From NCBI GenBank assembly GCA_947359465.1, contig OX375883.1, forward strand, positions 91,940,911-92,004,910: 64,000 bases of DNA, given 5' to 3'. The position numbers were made by a program, and so were the translations under genes. Positions within the stretch are counted from its first letter, which is position 1. Every line of letters begins with the position of its first letter. Origin of the DNA: Metellina segmentata. Taxonomy: Eukaryota > Arthropoda > Arachnida > Araneae > Tetragnathidae. Below, in pieces: positions 1 through 10,601 of this stretch. The notes beneath the pieces were generated by a model that worked only from the letters and a program-made list of their open reading frames with translations, made no database searches and was not told the DNA's origin.

Positions 1-12
1 AACTGTTAGATA

Positions 13-50
13 CTAGCTTGCCAGCATAGCGTTGCCCGTGAAAGTTGTTT
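13..50 (-). mobile_element. Helitron-like 3' end fragment
   Basis: CTAG followed by GCGTTGCCCGTG is the reverse complement of the Helitron-type 3' end seen more completely at 11559 and 13833. Only the terminus is visible at the window edge. Confidence 0.4.
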
Positions 51-146
51 CGTGTCCTTATTGATACTGTATATATTAAAATGGGGGGGAAAATAATAAT
101 TCAATGAATGAGTCCCACTTTCACCCGTCGGATCTTTCCCTTGAGG

Positions 147-1205
147 CAGTGGTCCCCAACCCCCGGGCCGGTACCGGTCAGTGGATCAAATGGGTACCGG
201 GCAGCCCAAGGAACATTAAATTATTTCCATTTTATTTACTGTGGTGTATTTCTCTCGGGTTTCTGCCGTTCTTATCTATGAAATGTCCACTCAAATTAGG
301 AGGCGGTAAACCATAACTTGAAATTTGTTCTGTTACTAGAGCTTCAATTATGATTTCTGAATTCTGTATGTCTCTATTTTCCAATTCTGACAAATGTGAT
401 AGCTGTTTTCAACTTGGCAGACAAAGTTGCTGCATTTAAAGCCAAACTGAAGTTGTGGGGACGGTGCGTGAACATGTTTGGACATGTTTCAGACATTAGC
501 GGGGATTTTAGGCGAGACAGCCTAAACATTCATTACCCCAGTTGGTGCACGATCACCTGTCTTTGCTTTTAAAAGAATTCGAGCGCTACTTACCAACCAT
601 AAAAGACTCACGAACTGGTAAGGAATGGATCCGCGACCCATTTGTCAACAAATCAGGCGAATCTAGCATGTCTGTGCAAGAAGATCAACTGTCGGAGATT
701 GCAAATGAAGGCGGCCTTAAAACTACGTTATAGACAACAACTCTGCCGGTGTTCTGGATTAAAGTCATGGCGGAATACCCTGAGATTGCCACCACAGCAC
801 TTAAATCCCTGTTGCCATTTCCGACAACCTATCTGTGTGAAGTGGGGTTTTCTGCAGTGACAGCAACCAAAATAAAACAACGGAATAAACTGGACATAAG
901 CAACACACTTCGGGTGTCATTCTTTCCTATTACCCCTGATGAAACCGTCTCGTTGTAATGAAACAAGCTCAGGGTTCTCATTTATTTATCGTTCTAGTGA
1001 GTTAAAATGTTAAATCACTTTATATTCATATTTTGGTGTAACTGTATTTTATTTTGAAGGCATGTTTAAACACAATTAAATTAAAATTATTAAATCAAAG
1101 CAATCTAAAATATAAACAATCAACGTCTCCCCCCCCTCAGCGGGCCGCGTTAAAATTATCAAACGATGATCCGGTCCGCGGCGATAAAAAGGTTGGGGAG
1201 CACTG
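147..1205 (+). mobile_element. hAT-family DNA transposon, internally deleted, inserted in SINE-A
   Basis: The ends CAGTGGTCCCCAACC and GGTTGGGGAGCACTG form a terminal inverted repeat typical of hAT elements. They are flanked by near-identical 8-bp target duplications, CCTTGAGG (139-146) and CCTTAAGG (1206-1213). The interrupted sequence is the CCTTAAGG site in the body of a SINE-A copy, whose two halves lie outside the element. At 1059 bp it is far shorter than an autonomous hAT and keeps only the back part of the transposase gene. Confidence 0.87.
410..958 (+). pseudogene. hAT transposase C-terminal remnant (ZBED5/FAM200-like)
   Basis: Translated pieces in shifted frames resemble ZBED/FAM200-type hAT transposases. 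One piece, at 410-530, reads like the AF-KLKLW stretch of that family. Another, at about 750-955, contains LPFPTTYLCEVGFSA, the C-terminal dimerisation segment that is the most conserved part of hAT proteins. The frame breaks between the pieces, and the BED finger and most of the catalytic domain are absent, so it cannot encode an active enzyme. It lies wholly inside the terminal inverted repeats at 147-1205. Confidence 0.8.
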
Positions 1206-1339
1206 CCTTAAGGGATTGATCCCGGACCGTCGTCAATAGCCCGTTGTGTTGCTCTAGTACGACGTTAACTAAAATTACCATTGCCATTACCCACTTCCAC
1301 CTGAAATGACACTGCCATGTCGCAAATTCGCATAAAATT

Positions 1340-1639
1340 CGGACTATCTTAAAGCATCGATCTGGTGTAAAATTTTCCGCAGATTTCAAATCAGTTGAAA
1401 CTTTCACTCTATATTTAACGATCGCGAAGACAGAAAACCTCAAATAGTCCTTTTTGTGTTCCAAATGAATATCTTCCAATGATTTAGCTAGTAAAAGCAA
1501 AGCATAATTCAAAATTACAGATTTCTCCAAACAATAAACTATTGTAAAGGAAGAAAGGAAATTTATGTTACTTAAATTAGTCTTTAATTCATCCTCTGTT
1601 TTGTTTTTCTCCGACCCTGATTTAACGTTTTCCCTCATA
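1340..1639 (-). repeat. Helitron/foldback core module, minus orientation
   Basis: The block with GATCTGGTGTAAAATTTTCC and GCAGATTTCAAATC, then ACGATCGCGAAG, recurs in the Helitrons at 11559-12301 and 13252-13833 and in both arms of the foldback at 56738-59090. It abuts the Helitron at 1640. The 159-residue open frame across it shows no recognisable protein. Confidence 0.6.
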
Positions 1640-2266
1640 CTAGGGGGCCTGCCCCCTGCTCGCTAACGCTCGCCAACCCCCGGAGGATTGCTTCGAACCT
1701 ATGCTCGCTTCGCTCGCCTCAATGAAGACATGTGTCCTAGCAGAAGGGATTGTTTACAAAATATGTTACCAAAAAAATGTTTTTCAAATCTAAATTTGCT
1801 GTATTACAGAAAAAATATATACAGTATCTCTAAAATCAGAATTCAAATGAAAACTTTGTGCAAATTTTGACTCGAAATATGAGCGTTGCTTTGGAAATTG
1901 AATACCTAGCATGTTGTTTGTGTGTACATTTTCCCAGCACTCAAACGACCAACACTTTTTCATTGAGTTTGTTGCCGAAAGTTGTAGCGCAAGCGTCTTG
2001 TTGAACTATAATTGTTGGACCTGAAAAGGACCGTTTTTTAAATGGCCCTGAAAAGATCCTCCACTTTCTTTGATTTCTATTATAAACTAACTGCAACAGC
2101 TCATTAAAATTTCCTTTTTTTTTTCAATCAAATGTCATTCGATAACGCTATAAATTCAATCGATGCGCGAGACTTCGCGATAAACAAACAATCGTACAGT
2201 GTTGCCAAAACGCGATTACAAATAACGTCTTTTTCGTGAGCCACGTAAGAGAATTATATATATAGA
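1640..2266 (-). mobile_element. Non-autonomous Helitron, copy 1
   Basis: On the minus strand it begins TCTATATATATAATTCTC and ends with a GC-rich hairpin followed by CTAG, with host A before and T after as expected for Helitron insertion between A and T. The whole unit is repeated in the opposite orientation at 9952-10601, which fixes both ends. It encodes no Rep/helicase. Confidence 0.82.
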
Positions 2267-3035
2267 TAGCGTTATATCTTTCCGATCCCTTGAAATTCGT
2301 TAATCCCTTCTAGTGAATACTAGAAAAACCGTTTGACCATATTATATTTACTCCTGGATTCTATTAAATAACTCTCAAGCACGTCAGCCATTTCCATTCT
2401 ATTTACATAATATACATCCTTTCCCATTAACGATTCGGTTGTTTTTAATTAACACGGTTAATTAACCTGCAATTGCCCTTCCCAGTTAACGGATTACAGA
2501 ATCGCAAACCGCCTCGTTGCTCAGTGTTCGAAATATGAGCCCAACAATTACGCAACACCGCTTTACTTATTACAGCCGACAAAGGGGCCTGCTCACAATA
2601 GGAATTGGCCACACCTTAAAAGTTATTATCTTAGAACAGTAGTTCTAATAAATGTTCGAAACCCCGTGAAGCGGAAAGGCTACCCCCCTTATCTCTCTTC
2701 ACATCCGTTCGAATATTAACTGCAAACGATGAGTTTTTTCAGTGTGGAGCGAAAGCAAATACTTTGAAAAGAGGCACCGACATAAATCATTCGCTTGAAT
2801 GGCCTTTCGAACGTTATTAATAACAGTCTGTGATAGCATGTTAGTGTTACTATCACGTAACATGTAAGCAATGCGTAGTATCCTAAAGTGCGATTGAAAC
2901 TAAACGTTTATGTGATTGTTATCTTATTTTACCAATTGTCTAAAAAGCGTAGTTATAGTTTAATTTTAAAAGGAAGTCAAATCATTTATAAGGAGACAGA
3001 CTTTAAGGGAATTTAAAAGGAACACAAAGATTTAT
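2267..3035. other. Apparently unique DNA with homeodomain-type motifs
   Basis: No repeat or coding signal was recognised. Two TTAATTAA-type motifs lie close together at 2445-2467, the second inside the palindrome GGTTAATTAACC. These are possible homeodomain or HNF1-like sites, offered only as a candidate. Confidence 0.35.
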
Positions 3036-3044
3036 TGTCTGTTC

Positions 3045-3700
3045 ATTACGATAACTGCTCCAGACTAAGTCTGCCTCCGACTGTTGCCTTTAAAAGGACC
3101 TTTTATCCTATTCTTCATAGATAATTCTTGAAGAAATGTTTTAAAATTTGTCTCATTGGCATACTACGGAACACTGTAACGAAAGCTAAACCGTTTTCAC
3201 TCATAGAAATACTGTATTACGAGAACTGCTCCAGACAAAGTCTGCCCTCGTCTGTTGCCTTAAAAGCAAACCTTATCTCATTTTTTCATGGGATATTCTT
3301 GAATAAATTTATTCAAGTTTGTCACGTTCTCGCATTTATAATAATTTTTGGAAATGTATTTAAGATACATTTAGTTATAACAATATAATTTGGAAATGTA
3401 TCTTAACACGTAAAAATAAATGTATCTATTGTTACATGTAAATGTAATTTTAACAATATACACGTTGTTATTCAATATTTTTTTACATAAGACAAACTTT
3501 AACGGAAGGTAAGGATCAGTCACAAAGTTAAGTCATTTTCGTCTCTAGATGCGATGCCTGTCTATCATGAAAACTGCCTCAGACAAAATCTGCCTTGGTC
3601 TATTGCTTTAAAAACGGGCCTTGTTCACAAGAGATTCCTGCAAAATGTACTGTAGTTTGTCCTATTGGCACACAGGGAAATTGTGTTTGTTAAGATTTTT
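3045..3700 (+). repeat. Three-copy dispersed repeat with a CAGAC-AAGTCTG core
   Basis: The segment with CTGCTCCAGAC(T/A)AAGTCTGCC followed by a TGTTGCCTTAAAA stretch occurs near 3056, 3226 and, more diverged, 3572. The first two are about 170 bp apart and the third about twice that distance further, so one copy may be lost. The core is a small palindrome. The 86-residue open frame here is incidental. Confidence 0.6.
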
Positions 3701-4349
3701 ACTTGGCAAGCCTAGTATAATTAAACTACCTCTTTCCGCCACCAACATTCCTGAAAAACAAAATAAAACTACGCCATCTCCGAGAGTCCCCCCTACTTAA
3801 AATGAACTAGCCCTGTTTCTATAGCGACCATCAGTAGCGGACAGGTCCACGAGAAAATCGAGAAATTCCCGAGGGGCCGATGCTTTTAGGAGGCCGATAA
3901 GGCTTTCAGTGGGAAAACAATGAGGCATTAGACGAAGAGAGTACTTATGCAGTAATTTAGAAGTTTTTCTAAGTTGACAGTAAACTGCTGTAGATCAATA
4001 ATAAAGTTAACTATCATAATGAGACTGGTAACGGCCGTTTTCTCAAGTTCACAGATCAACGAATATTCCCGGATTACAGAAGAAACTGTACGTACAACAC
4101 CTGATAGTTGAGAATATAGTGGATTCTTATTCAGCTTCTAATGCACCTAAGTCTGCTATTTGAGCAGCTTATCGTACCCTCTGTAAGAGTCCGTGTGGCG
4201 TTTAGGGATGTGCATCCAGGAGTGAGTTTATGGAGACGCTTATAGATATGTATTCATAAGTGAAAACTGTATAATTTTGTGTTCTTTAGTTCCCTCTGAA
4301 GTTCAAACCGGAAGATTTGAAATACTTCATAGATGCTTTGATATCTAAA
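3701..4349. other. No recognisable feature
   Basis: AT-rich sequence without convincing repeats, coding potential or transposon ends. Confidence 0.4.
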
Positions 4350-5075
4350 CCCATTCATTTCTAATCGACTCTTCCCTTAAATGCAATCAGAATATAGTAT
4401 GCTGTTCAGAAAACCTAGTTTCATGTTCCTCTCCACAAATATAGTGTATAAGAAAAGTCGTATAAAAAGTCCCTTTATGTTGGGTCACCTCTTCAAGCCT
4501 TCTTTAGCAGTAGAAAGTGTGCTCCAGGCTAAGAAATAGCAGTTTTCGAATTGAAGAAAATCAAACTTAAAAAGTATTTTCAAACAGAAAACCCATTCAT
4601 TTCTAATCGACTCTTCCCTTAAATGCAATCAGAATATAGTATGCTGTTCAGAAAACCTAGTTTCATGTTCCTCTCCACAAATATAGTGTATAAGAAAAGT
4701 CGTATAAAAAGTCCCTTTATGTTGGGTCACCTCTTCAAGCCTTCTTTAGCAGTAGAAAGTGTGCTCCAGGCTAAGAAATAGCAGTTTTCGAATTGAAGAA
4801 AATCAAACTTAAAAAGTATTTTCAAACAGAAAACCCATTCATTTCTAATCGACTCTTCCCTTAAATGCAATCAGAATATAGTATGCTGTTCAGAAAACCT
4901 AGTTTCATGTTCCTCTCCACAAATATAGTGTATAAGAAAAGTCGTATAAAAAGTCCCTTTATGTTGGGTCACCTCTTCAAGCCTTCTTTAGCAGTAGAAA
5001 GTGTGCTCCAGGCTAAGAAATAGCAGTTTTCGAATTGAAGAAAATCAAACTTAAAAAGTATTTTCAAACAGAAAA
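4350..5075 (+). repeat. Three 242-bp tandem units, apparently identical
   Basis: Units begin at 4350, 4592 and 4834 with CCCATTCATTTCTAATCG. I see no difference between the three by eye. Each is 242 bp long and has no coding potential. Near-identity implies very recent amplification or gene conversion, or duplication in the assembly. Confidence 0.92.
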
Positions 5076-5700
5076 CCCATTAATTTCTAATCGACCCTTC
5101 TCTTAAATGCAATCAGACTATAGTGTGGTGTTCAGAATGAGTATTTTATGTTCCCTTCCACGAATATAGTGTATAAAAAGCCCCTTTGTTTTGGTTTCAC
5201 ATTAAAGCTTCAAGCTTATCTTTCAGCTTCAAACTAAGAAATTGTACCTTTTGAATTGAAGAAACTCAACCCCTTATAAAAACGCATATATCAACAGTAA
5301 AACCTATTAATTTCTAATCGACTCTTCTGTTAATGCAATCAGACTATTGTTGGGTATTCCATAATTCGTATTTTATGTTCGTTTAGACGAATATAGAGTA
5401 TAAGAAAAGTCGTATAAAAAGCCACTTTTGTTGGCTTCACCTCTTCAAGTCACCTTTAGCAATAGAAAGTGTTTTCCAAACTAAGAAATAGCCTTTCGAA
5501 TTGAAGAAAATCAAACTTTAAAAATTTTTTTGAAAAAGTTAAACTCCTTTATTTCTTATCAGCTCGTCTGTAAAATGCGATCAGACTATTGTTTGGGTTT
5601 CGATCCCACGAATATAGCGTATAAGAAATGTTGTATAGAAAGCTCCTTTGCCTCTTTAAGCCACTAAAGAACATCTTCTCAAGCCGCAGTAGAAACTATT
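5076..5700 (+). repeat. Diverged extra units of the 242-bp satellite
   Basis: The same unit continues in decayed form from 5076, about 5304 and about 5540, marked by TTTCTAATCGAC and ATATAG(T/A)GTATAA. Divergence rises away from the identical block, as expected when homogenisation acts on the array centre. Confidence 0.75.
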
Positions 5701-5729
5701 TTCCAGGATAAGTTCGTTTCGTTACTACA

Positions 5730-6235
5730 AAAAATACAATACTTTGATTATAGAATTAGAAACATTTGGCATTCAAATATTAAAAACTTCTTTATTTATT
5801 GAATAAAGAAACCAGCGCAATTTAAATTTAATGTTCTTTTTCAACTACGTCCTCTTAATGTACTTTGATAAAAGCGCGATGATGAAAAACCATCGATAGC
5901 AAAATATGTAAAATTTATCGATGTATTGAGTGAAATAGAAAATCCTCATTTTGATTTAATACTCTATTTTAAAGACATTACCCCCTCTTAATATAATTTG
6001 ATTAAAGAACTAGAAAATTTTGATCACAAAATATTGAAATTTTCATGATTTAATGAGTAACAAAAACAGCCCAATTTTGTATTAATATTTGTTATAAAAG
6101 GCATTACATACTTTGATTTAAGAGTTTAAAAAAGTTTTGCAAAATATTCAAAACTTTTGATTTATTGAGTGAAGCAATTCGCTCATTCAACATTCCTTCT
6201 CAAAAGGTACTCCCTCTTAATAATTCAGCTTTACA
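5730..6235 (+). repeat. Diverged ~113-126 bp tandem repeat, four units
   Basis: The marker TTATTGA(G/A)T(G/A)AA recurs near 5791, 5920, 6046 and 6159, each followed by a CATT or CAATTTTG stretch and CCCTCTTAAT. The sequence is AT-rich and non-coding. Confidence 0.6.
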
Positions 6236-6469
6236 GGACCGATCGGATGTGAAGGGTATTACCAAAACGTAACCATAGCAACCTACCAAACGCTAGTTCT
6301 TCGGCAGACAGGAATCCAATGAAAACTTTTCCCTTTATTTCAAACGGATATACTACACCCAAATAAATAATCTGCGTAAACGCGACGTTTTCACGTTAGA
6401 TTTTGGGACATCCATCGATACAGTCCATCCGATTGTTTTGCGCAGGTAGATATTTTTAACGCAGCACTG

Positions 6470-6935
6470 GAGCAACACAACTGGCTATTGGCGACGGTCC
6501 GGGTAATGGTAATGGTAATTTTAGTTAACGTCGTACTAGAGCAACACAACGGGCTATTGACGACGGTCCGGGATCAGTCCCTTAAGGGAAAGATCCGAGG
6601 ACAACACCTCGTAATTTTTGAACCACGGTCAGATGACGAAGCAACACCTGAGCTGGCACCCCACTCTCCAAACTTCTACGCCAACCCAACGTGAGGTGAC
6701 GGTCCGGGATCCATTGCCAAAGGAAAGATCCGAGGACAACACCATGTACTTTTGAAACACTGTTAGATGACGAGGTTTGGATAACGGAGACAAAGATTTA
6801 GCTTCTAAATTCGTCATCTGACTGAGATTCAAAATTACGTGCTGTTGTCCTCGCATCTTTACCTTCGGGATTGATCCCGGACCGTCTCCAATAGCTCGTT
6901 GTGTTAGTCCCGTGCGACGTTAATTAAAAACCTAC
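6470..6935. mobile_element. Rearranged SINE-A fragments
   Basis: A minus-strand SINE-A body runs from the GTAATGGTAA tail at about 6505 to about 6695. It is followed by a second minus fragment to about 6785 and a plus-strand fragment at about 6805-6930 ending GACGTTAATTAAAA. The head-to-head arrangement suggests insertion of one copy into another with rearrangement. Confidence 0.7.
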
Positions 6936-6959
6936 CTATCTACCTTCAAAATTCGGTAA

Positions 6960-7297
6960 TTGGTCATTTTTAATTAAAGCCGTACTAGAGCAACACAACG
7001 GGCTTTTGACGACGATCCTGGATCAATCCCCAGTGGGAAAGATCCGAGGACAACACCACGTCATTTTGAATTACGGTCAGATGACGAGGCAACACCTGAG
7101 CTGGCACCCCACTCTTCAATCATCTACACCAACCCAACGTGAGGACTTTGGCCACGACAGATTTAAAGTGCACCAGCCGGCCTCTACGCCATACTCTTAC
7201 AAACATTCATGCACTGACCTGGATTCGAATTAGGAACCTTCCTATATCTAAGGGCTAACACCTTAACCACCAGTTCGTTGATCGGCGATTCGCCAGG
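6960..7297 (-). mobile_element. SINE-A copy, near full length
   Basis: Minus-strand copy with the body motif GATCCGAGGACAACACC and a degenerate tRNA-like head near 7217-7297, where a GGATTCGAAT B box and CCTTAACCACC A-box complement are visible. It is more diverged than the copies at 16650 and 61710. Confidence 0.8.
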
Positions 7298-7299
7298 TG

Positions 7300-7831
7300 A
7301 AGACCGTACTTTACATTTTTTGTTGTAATAACGCTATATTTGTATCTTGCATGTTTGGGGGTTTTGAATCTAACAAGCTTAAACAGATTATGAAAACTAT
7401 AGTCTATCCATGCTAAAACGTTTAGCAATAATCGTTGATTTATTCTTATAATGCGGTTTTCTATTTAATGCTAAAACTACAACGATAACGAAAATGAGAT
7501 TTAAAAAAAGATCTTAGCTGTTAAGACCATCTTAGCTGTTAACCCTCAAAATGGTTTCGACGTGATATTACGTCCATCAAGATCTAATGACTAGATATCC
7601 ATCTTCGAGATATTGCTGGGTTTTTTTCTGGTCAGCTTTTTTCTAATAAGGTATTTCGTTCATTAAGATTTGGCTAGTTTTCTTCGAACAAAGAGATATA
7701 TCGTCAAGACAACCATTAAATGAGTTAAGTGGTGCAGTGGCTTAGATAAGGGGAAGTGGCAATGACTATCTAAAGGAGTGGCATTTCAGAAACATTTATT
7801 CAAAAAATGGTTTTCTATGAATTTCTTTTAA
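7300..7831. other. No recognisable feature
   Basis: AT-rich sequence with no clear repeat or coding signal. Confidence 0.4.
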
Positions 7832-8050
7832 CTAGGGGGCTCCGTCCACTGCTTGCTTTCGCTCGCCAACCCCCAGAGATTGCTACGCAATCCCATTTGG
7901 TTTGCTTCGCAAACCAACATTCATTTCCCAGAGTGAATCTCCTGGACAGCGAAACTATCTGAATAATTCGTATAATCCTGATTTGACTTTCCAGTCCATG
8001 ACGTCACAGCGAGGGCTTCGCCCCCTGCTCGCTTACGCCGCGAAATTTGT
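7832..8050 (-). mobile_element. Helitron-like 3' ends
   Basis: CTAG at 7832 is followed by the GC-rich CGCTCGCC and ATTGCTACGCAAT hairpins of the same family as 1640-2266. A second GC-rich end (GAGGGCTTCGCCCCC) lies near 8015-8035. The 5' end is not resolved. Confidence 0.5.
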
Positions 8051-8600
8051 GTGACCAACTTTTGATTGCATCGAATTTATTTATGAACCAATTTCAAAAA
8101 TAATTGTACTGTAAGAAAGAGTACATTATGAGGTATACTGCGATATTTTTAAAATTAAATACTAATAGTAATAAGATATAGATATGACAGTTTTAGTTTT
8201 GTATTGGAAGTTACGATCTAAAAGTTCCGAAAACTGTATGACCAAACTTTTGATTGCATCGACTTTATTGATTAACCAATTTTTAAAAAAAATAACTGTA
8301 CCATAAAAAAGAGTACAATGTAAGGTATTCAGTGATGTTCTCAAATAAAAAAAATAGTAGTATTAAGCTGTATATATGAGGGTTTAAAAAAACAAAACAA
8401 AAAATAGCGAAAATATCCAAAGATTCTGAATTTTGTATGACCAACTTTTGATCGCATCGAATTTATTTACTAACCAATTTCAAAAATAATTGTACCGTAA
8501 GAAAGAGTATATTCTGAGGTATACTGCGATATTTTTAAGATTAAAAACTAATAGTAATAAGATATAGGTATGACAGTTTAAAAAAAGTAACAAATGTCCC
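8051..8600 (+). repeat. Three tandem units of about 190-197 bp
   Basis: GTATGACCAACTTTTGAT-type starts occur near 8051, 8239 and 8437, each followed by GCATCGAATTTATT and a GTACC(G/A)TAA(G/A)AAAGAGTA block. Units 1 and 3 resemble each other more than unit 2. The position directly beyond a Helitron-like end suggests it is carried by the element. Confidence 0.7.
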
Positions 8601-9214
8601 GATTTTTGCCGAATTTCCAAAAAATATTATCAAGAACCAAATTGAAATTTCTAAAAAAACTCGATGAGCAACAAAAATTTACGTTGAGAGGTACTCTTTA
8701 AAAACAAAAACTCACTGCTCAAAATTTGTATGTGTTCTGCTCACTCGCGGAAGCAATTTCGCTTTTTTAACTTTGACACTTAATAAACCCTAAACTAATA
8801 AACACATCGGAAAAAGATCTTTACAATTGTCCAGGGAACACGATGAAGAACAAACCATGTTAATTTCATATTTTTCTGATCATAACTTTCTAGGAATCAG
8901 TTCTTTCAGAACTTCTCAAAATTTCTTTTTTGGGAAACCGTCTAAGAATCGAGCTAAACACAGTTTTCAATCCTGCGGCGACGGCGGTAACTTTTTTTCA
9001 ATATAAAGAGATAATTTTAAACATAATATTTTGTACTTGTAGAACACTTATTACACTTATAGAAATTACGACGACCTTTGGCTGGATAGCGTTTTAAATT
9101 CGTGACCTTCCAATGCCGTGGCCTGAAATGAATTAAAATCGCCAACTGTACAGACATAGGCGTTTTCGCATTAATCCTTTTGCTACTACGATTAAGTGTT
9201 TGTATTCCTCGAAT
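8601..9214. other. No recognisable feature
   Basis: No repeat boundary or coding signal recognised. Confidence 0.35.
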
Positions 9215-9217
9215 AAC

Positions 9218-9325
9218 TAGTTAAAATAACAGTTAAACGAGTTAAAATAGCAGTTATACTAGTTAAAATAACAGTTATACTAGTTAAAATAACAGTTAAA
9301 GTAGTTAAAATAACAGTGGGAACGG
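9218..9325 (+). repeat. 21-bp minisatellite, about five units
   Basis: AGTTAAAATAACAGTTATA-type units repeat head to tail with small changes. Confidence 0.85.
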
Positions 9326-9835
9326 GGAAAATAACAGTTGGAAATTCGCATATCCAGAAATGCCAAGAACAGACTAAAATACAAACCTCATCGAACTAGT
9401 TACACTTCAATGAACCAAAACCGCCAGCTGTTGCCATCCCAGGAAAAGGAAATACAACAACGCATGTTAACACGCGATAATCCTAATGTTACATGGTCCG
9501 CGAACAGTGATAGTCGCGATATAGTGCTTGTTTGAATAAAAATAAACAGAAGTGAATTGAAGAAGGAGAGTTTGTGATCGTAATTTTAATCATTTCCCAT
9601 GCGTGAGCAACACGAGCGTAATTATAATTTATCAGTCTTCTATGGAGGTCTTCGAGAACTTTTGCATGTGTCGAGATAAGTTGAGTTGATTGGGAAGGGT
9701 CGAAAATAATCGTCTGATAAGAAGTCTGGTTTATGTCTCGTTAAACATCATCAGACACTGCTTTTCAACGGAAGTTTATTGAGTTAACATTTTGTTGGGC
9801 AAAGCCAGGATTTCGTTTCTTTGTTTATAACTTAC
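9326..9835. other. No recognisable feature
   Basis: Contains a 65-residue open frame (9338-9535) with no recognised similarity, probably incidental. Confidence 0.3.
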
Positions 9836-9951
9836 TGAATAACCCGGCGTTGATCGGGTTTAAAATATGACCACGACATTTCCCTGTGTAAACTCAAATA
9901 CCCAAACACTGTAGAACGTGCTTCCTACAGGAGTAGTATGATGTAGTAGAG
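9836..9951 (-). mobile_element. Helitron-like 3' fragment (CCCGGCGTTG type)
   Basis: CTGAATAACCCGGCGTTG followed by the AAATATGACC(A/G)CGACATTTCC block is shared with 11440-11510, 12375-12440 and 12843-13010. It is a partial copy bounded on the right by the Helitron at 9952. Confidence 0.55.
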
Positions 9952-10601
9952 TCTATATATATAATTCTCTTACGTGGCACGCAAAAAAGACGTTATTTGT
10001 AATCGCGTTTTGGCTACATTGTATGATTGTTTGTTTATCACGAAACCTCGCGCTTCCATTGAATTCATAGCGTTATCGGATGAAATTTTATTGAAAAAAA
10101 AATTAATTTTAGTCAAGCTGTTGCAGTTAATAATAGAAATCAAAGAAGGCGTAGGATCTTCTCAGGGCCATTTAAAAAAAAAAGTCATTTTCAGTGCCCA
10201 TAGTTCAACAAGACGCTTGCACTACAACTTTCGACAACAAACTCAACAAAAAGGCGTGGGTGGCTCGAGTGCAGGGGTAAATTTACACACAAACAACATG
10301 CTGGGTATTCAATTTCCAAATCAGCGCTCACATTTCGAGCCAAATTTGCTCAAAGTATTGATTTGAATTCTGATTCTTTAGGTACTGTATATATATATTT
10401 TCTGAAAAACAGCAAAAAAATTTAGATTTGAAAAATATTTTTTTGGAATATCATATTTTGTAAACATTCTCTTATGCTAGGACACATGTCTTCATTGATG
10501 CGAGTGAAGCGAGCATAGGTTCGCTCAGCGAACCAATGAGGATTGTGAAGCAATCCTCCGGTGGTTGGCGAGCGTTAGCGAGCAGGGGGCGGGCCCCCTA
10601 G
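9952..10601 (+). mobile_element. Non-autonomous Helitron, copy 2
   Basis: It starts TCTATATATATAATTCTC and ends with the hairpin GGGGGCGGGCCCCC followed by CTAG and then host T. It matches 1640-2266 end to end in the opposite orientation. The 130-residue open frame inside (9974-10366) has no similarity I recognise and lies entirely within repeat sequence, so it is not called as a gene. Confidence 0.85.

Larger units (their letters stand above)
100..1287 (+). mobile_element. SINE-A tail split by a hAT element
   Basis: The short part before 147 (GGATCTTTCCCTT type) and the part at 1206-1287 (GATCCCGGACCGTCGTCAAT to the TAGTACGACGTTAAC tail) are the two halves of one SINE-A 3' body. The head is missing or unrecognisable. 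Confidence 0.65.

Noticed and set aside
1159..1638. 159-codon minus-strand frame
   Set aside because: Spans a hAT end, a SINE tail and a repeated module; no recognisable domain.
4350..5075. CRISPR-like array of regular repeats
   Set aside because: Units are contiguous 242-bp tandem repeats without spacers, in a eukaryotic context.
9974..10366. 130-codon frame as a host gene
   Set aside because: Lies fully inside a non-autonomous Helitron; the partner copy at 1640-2266 does not keep the frame.
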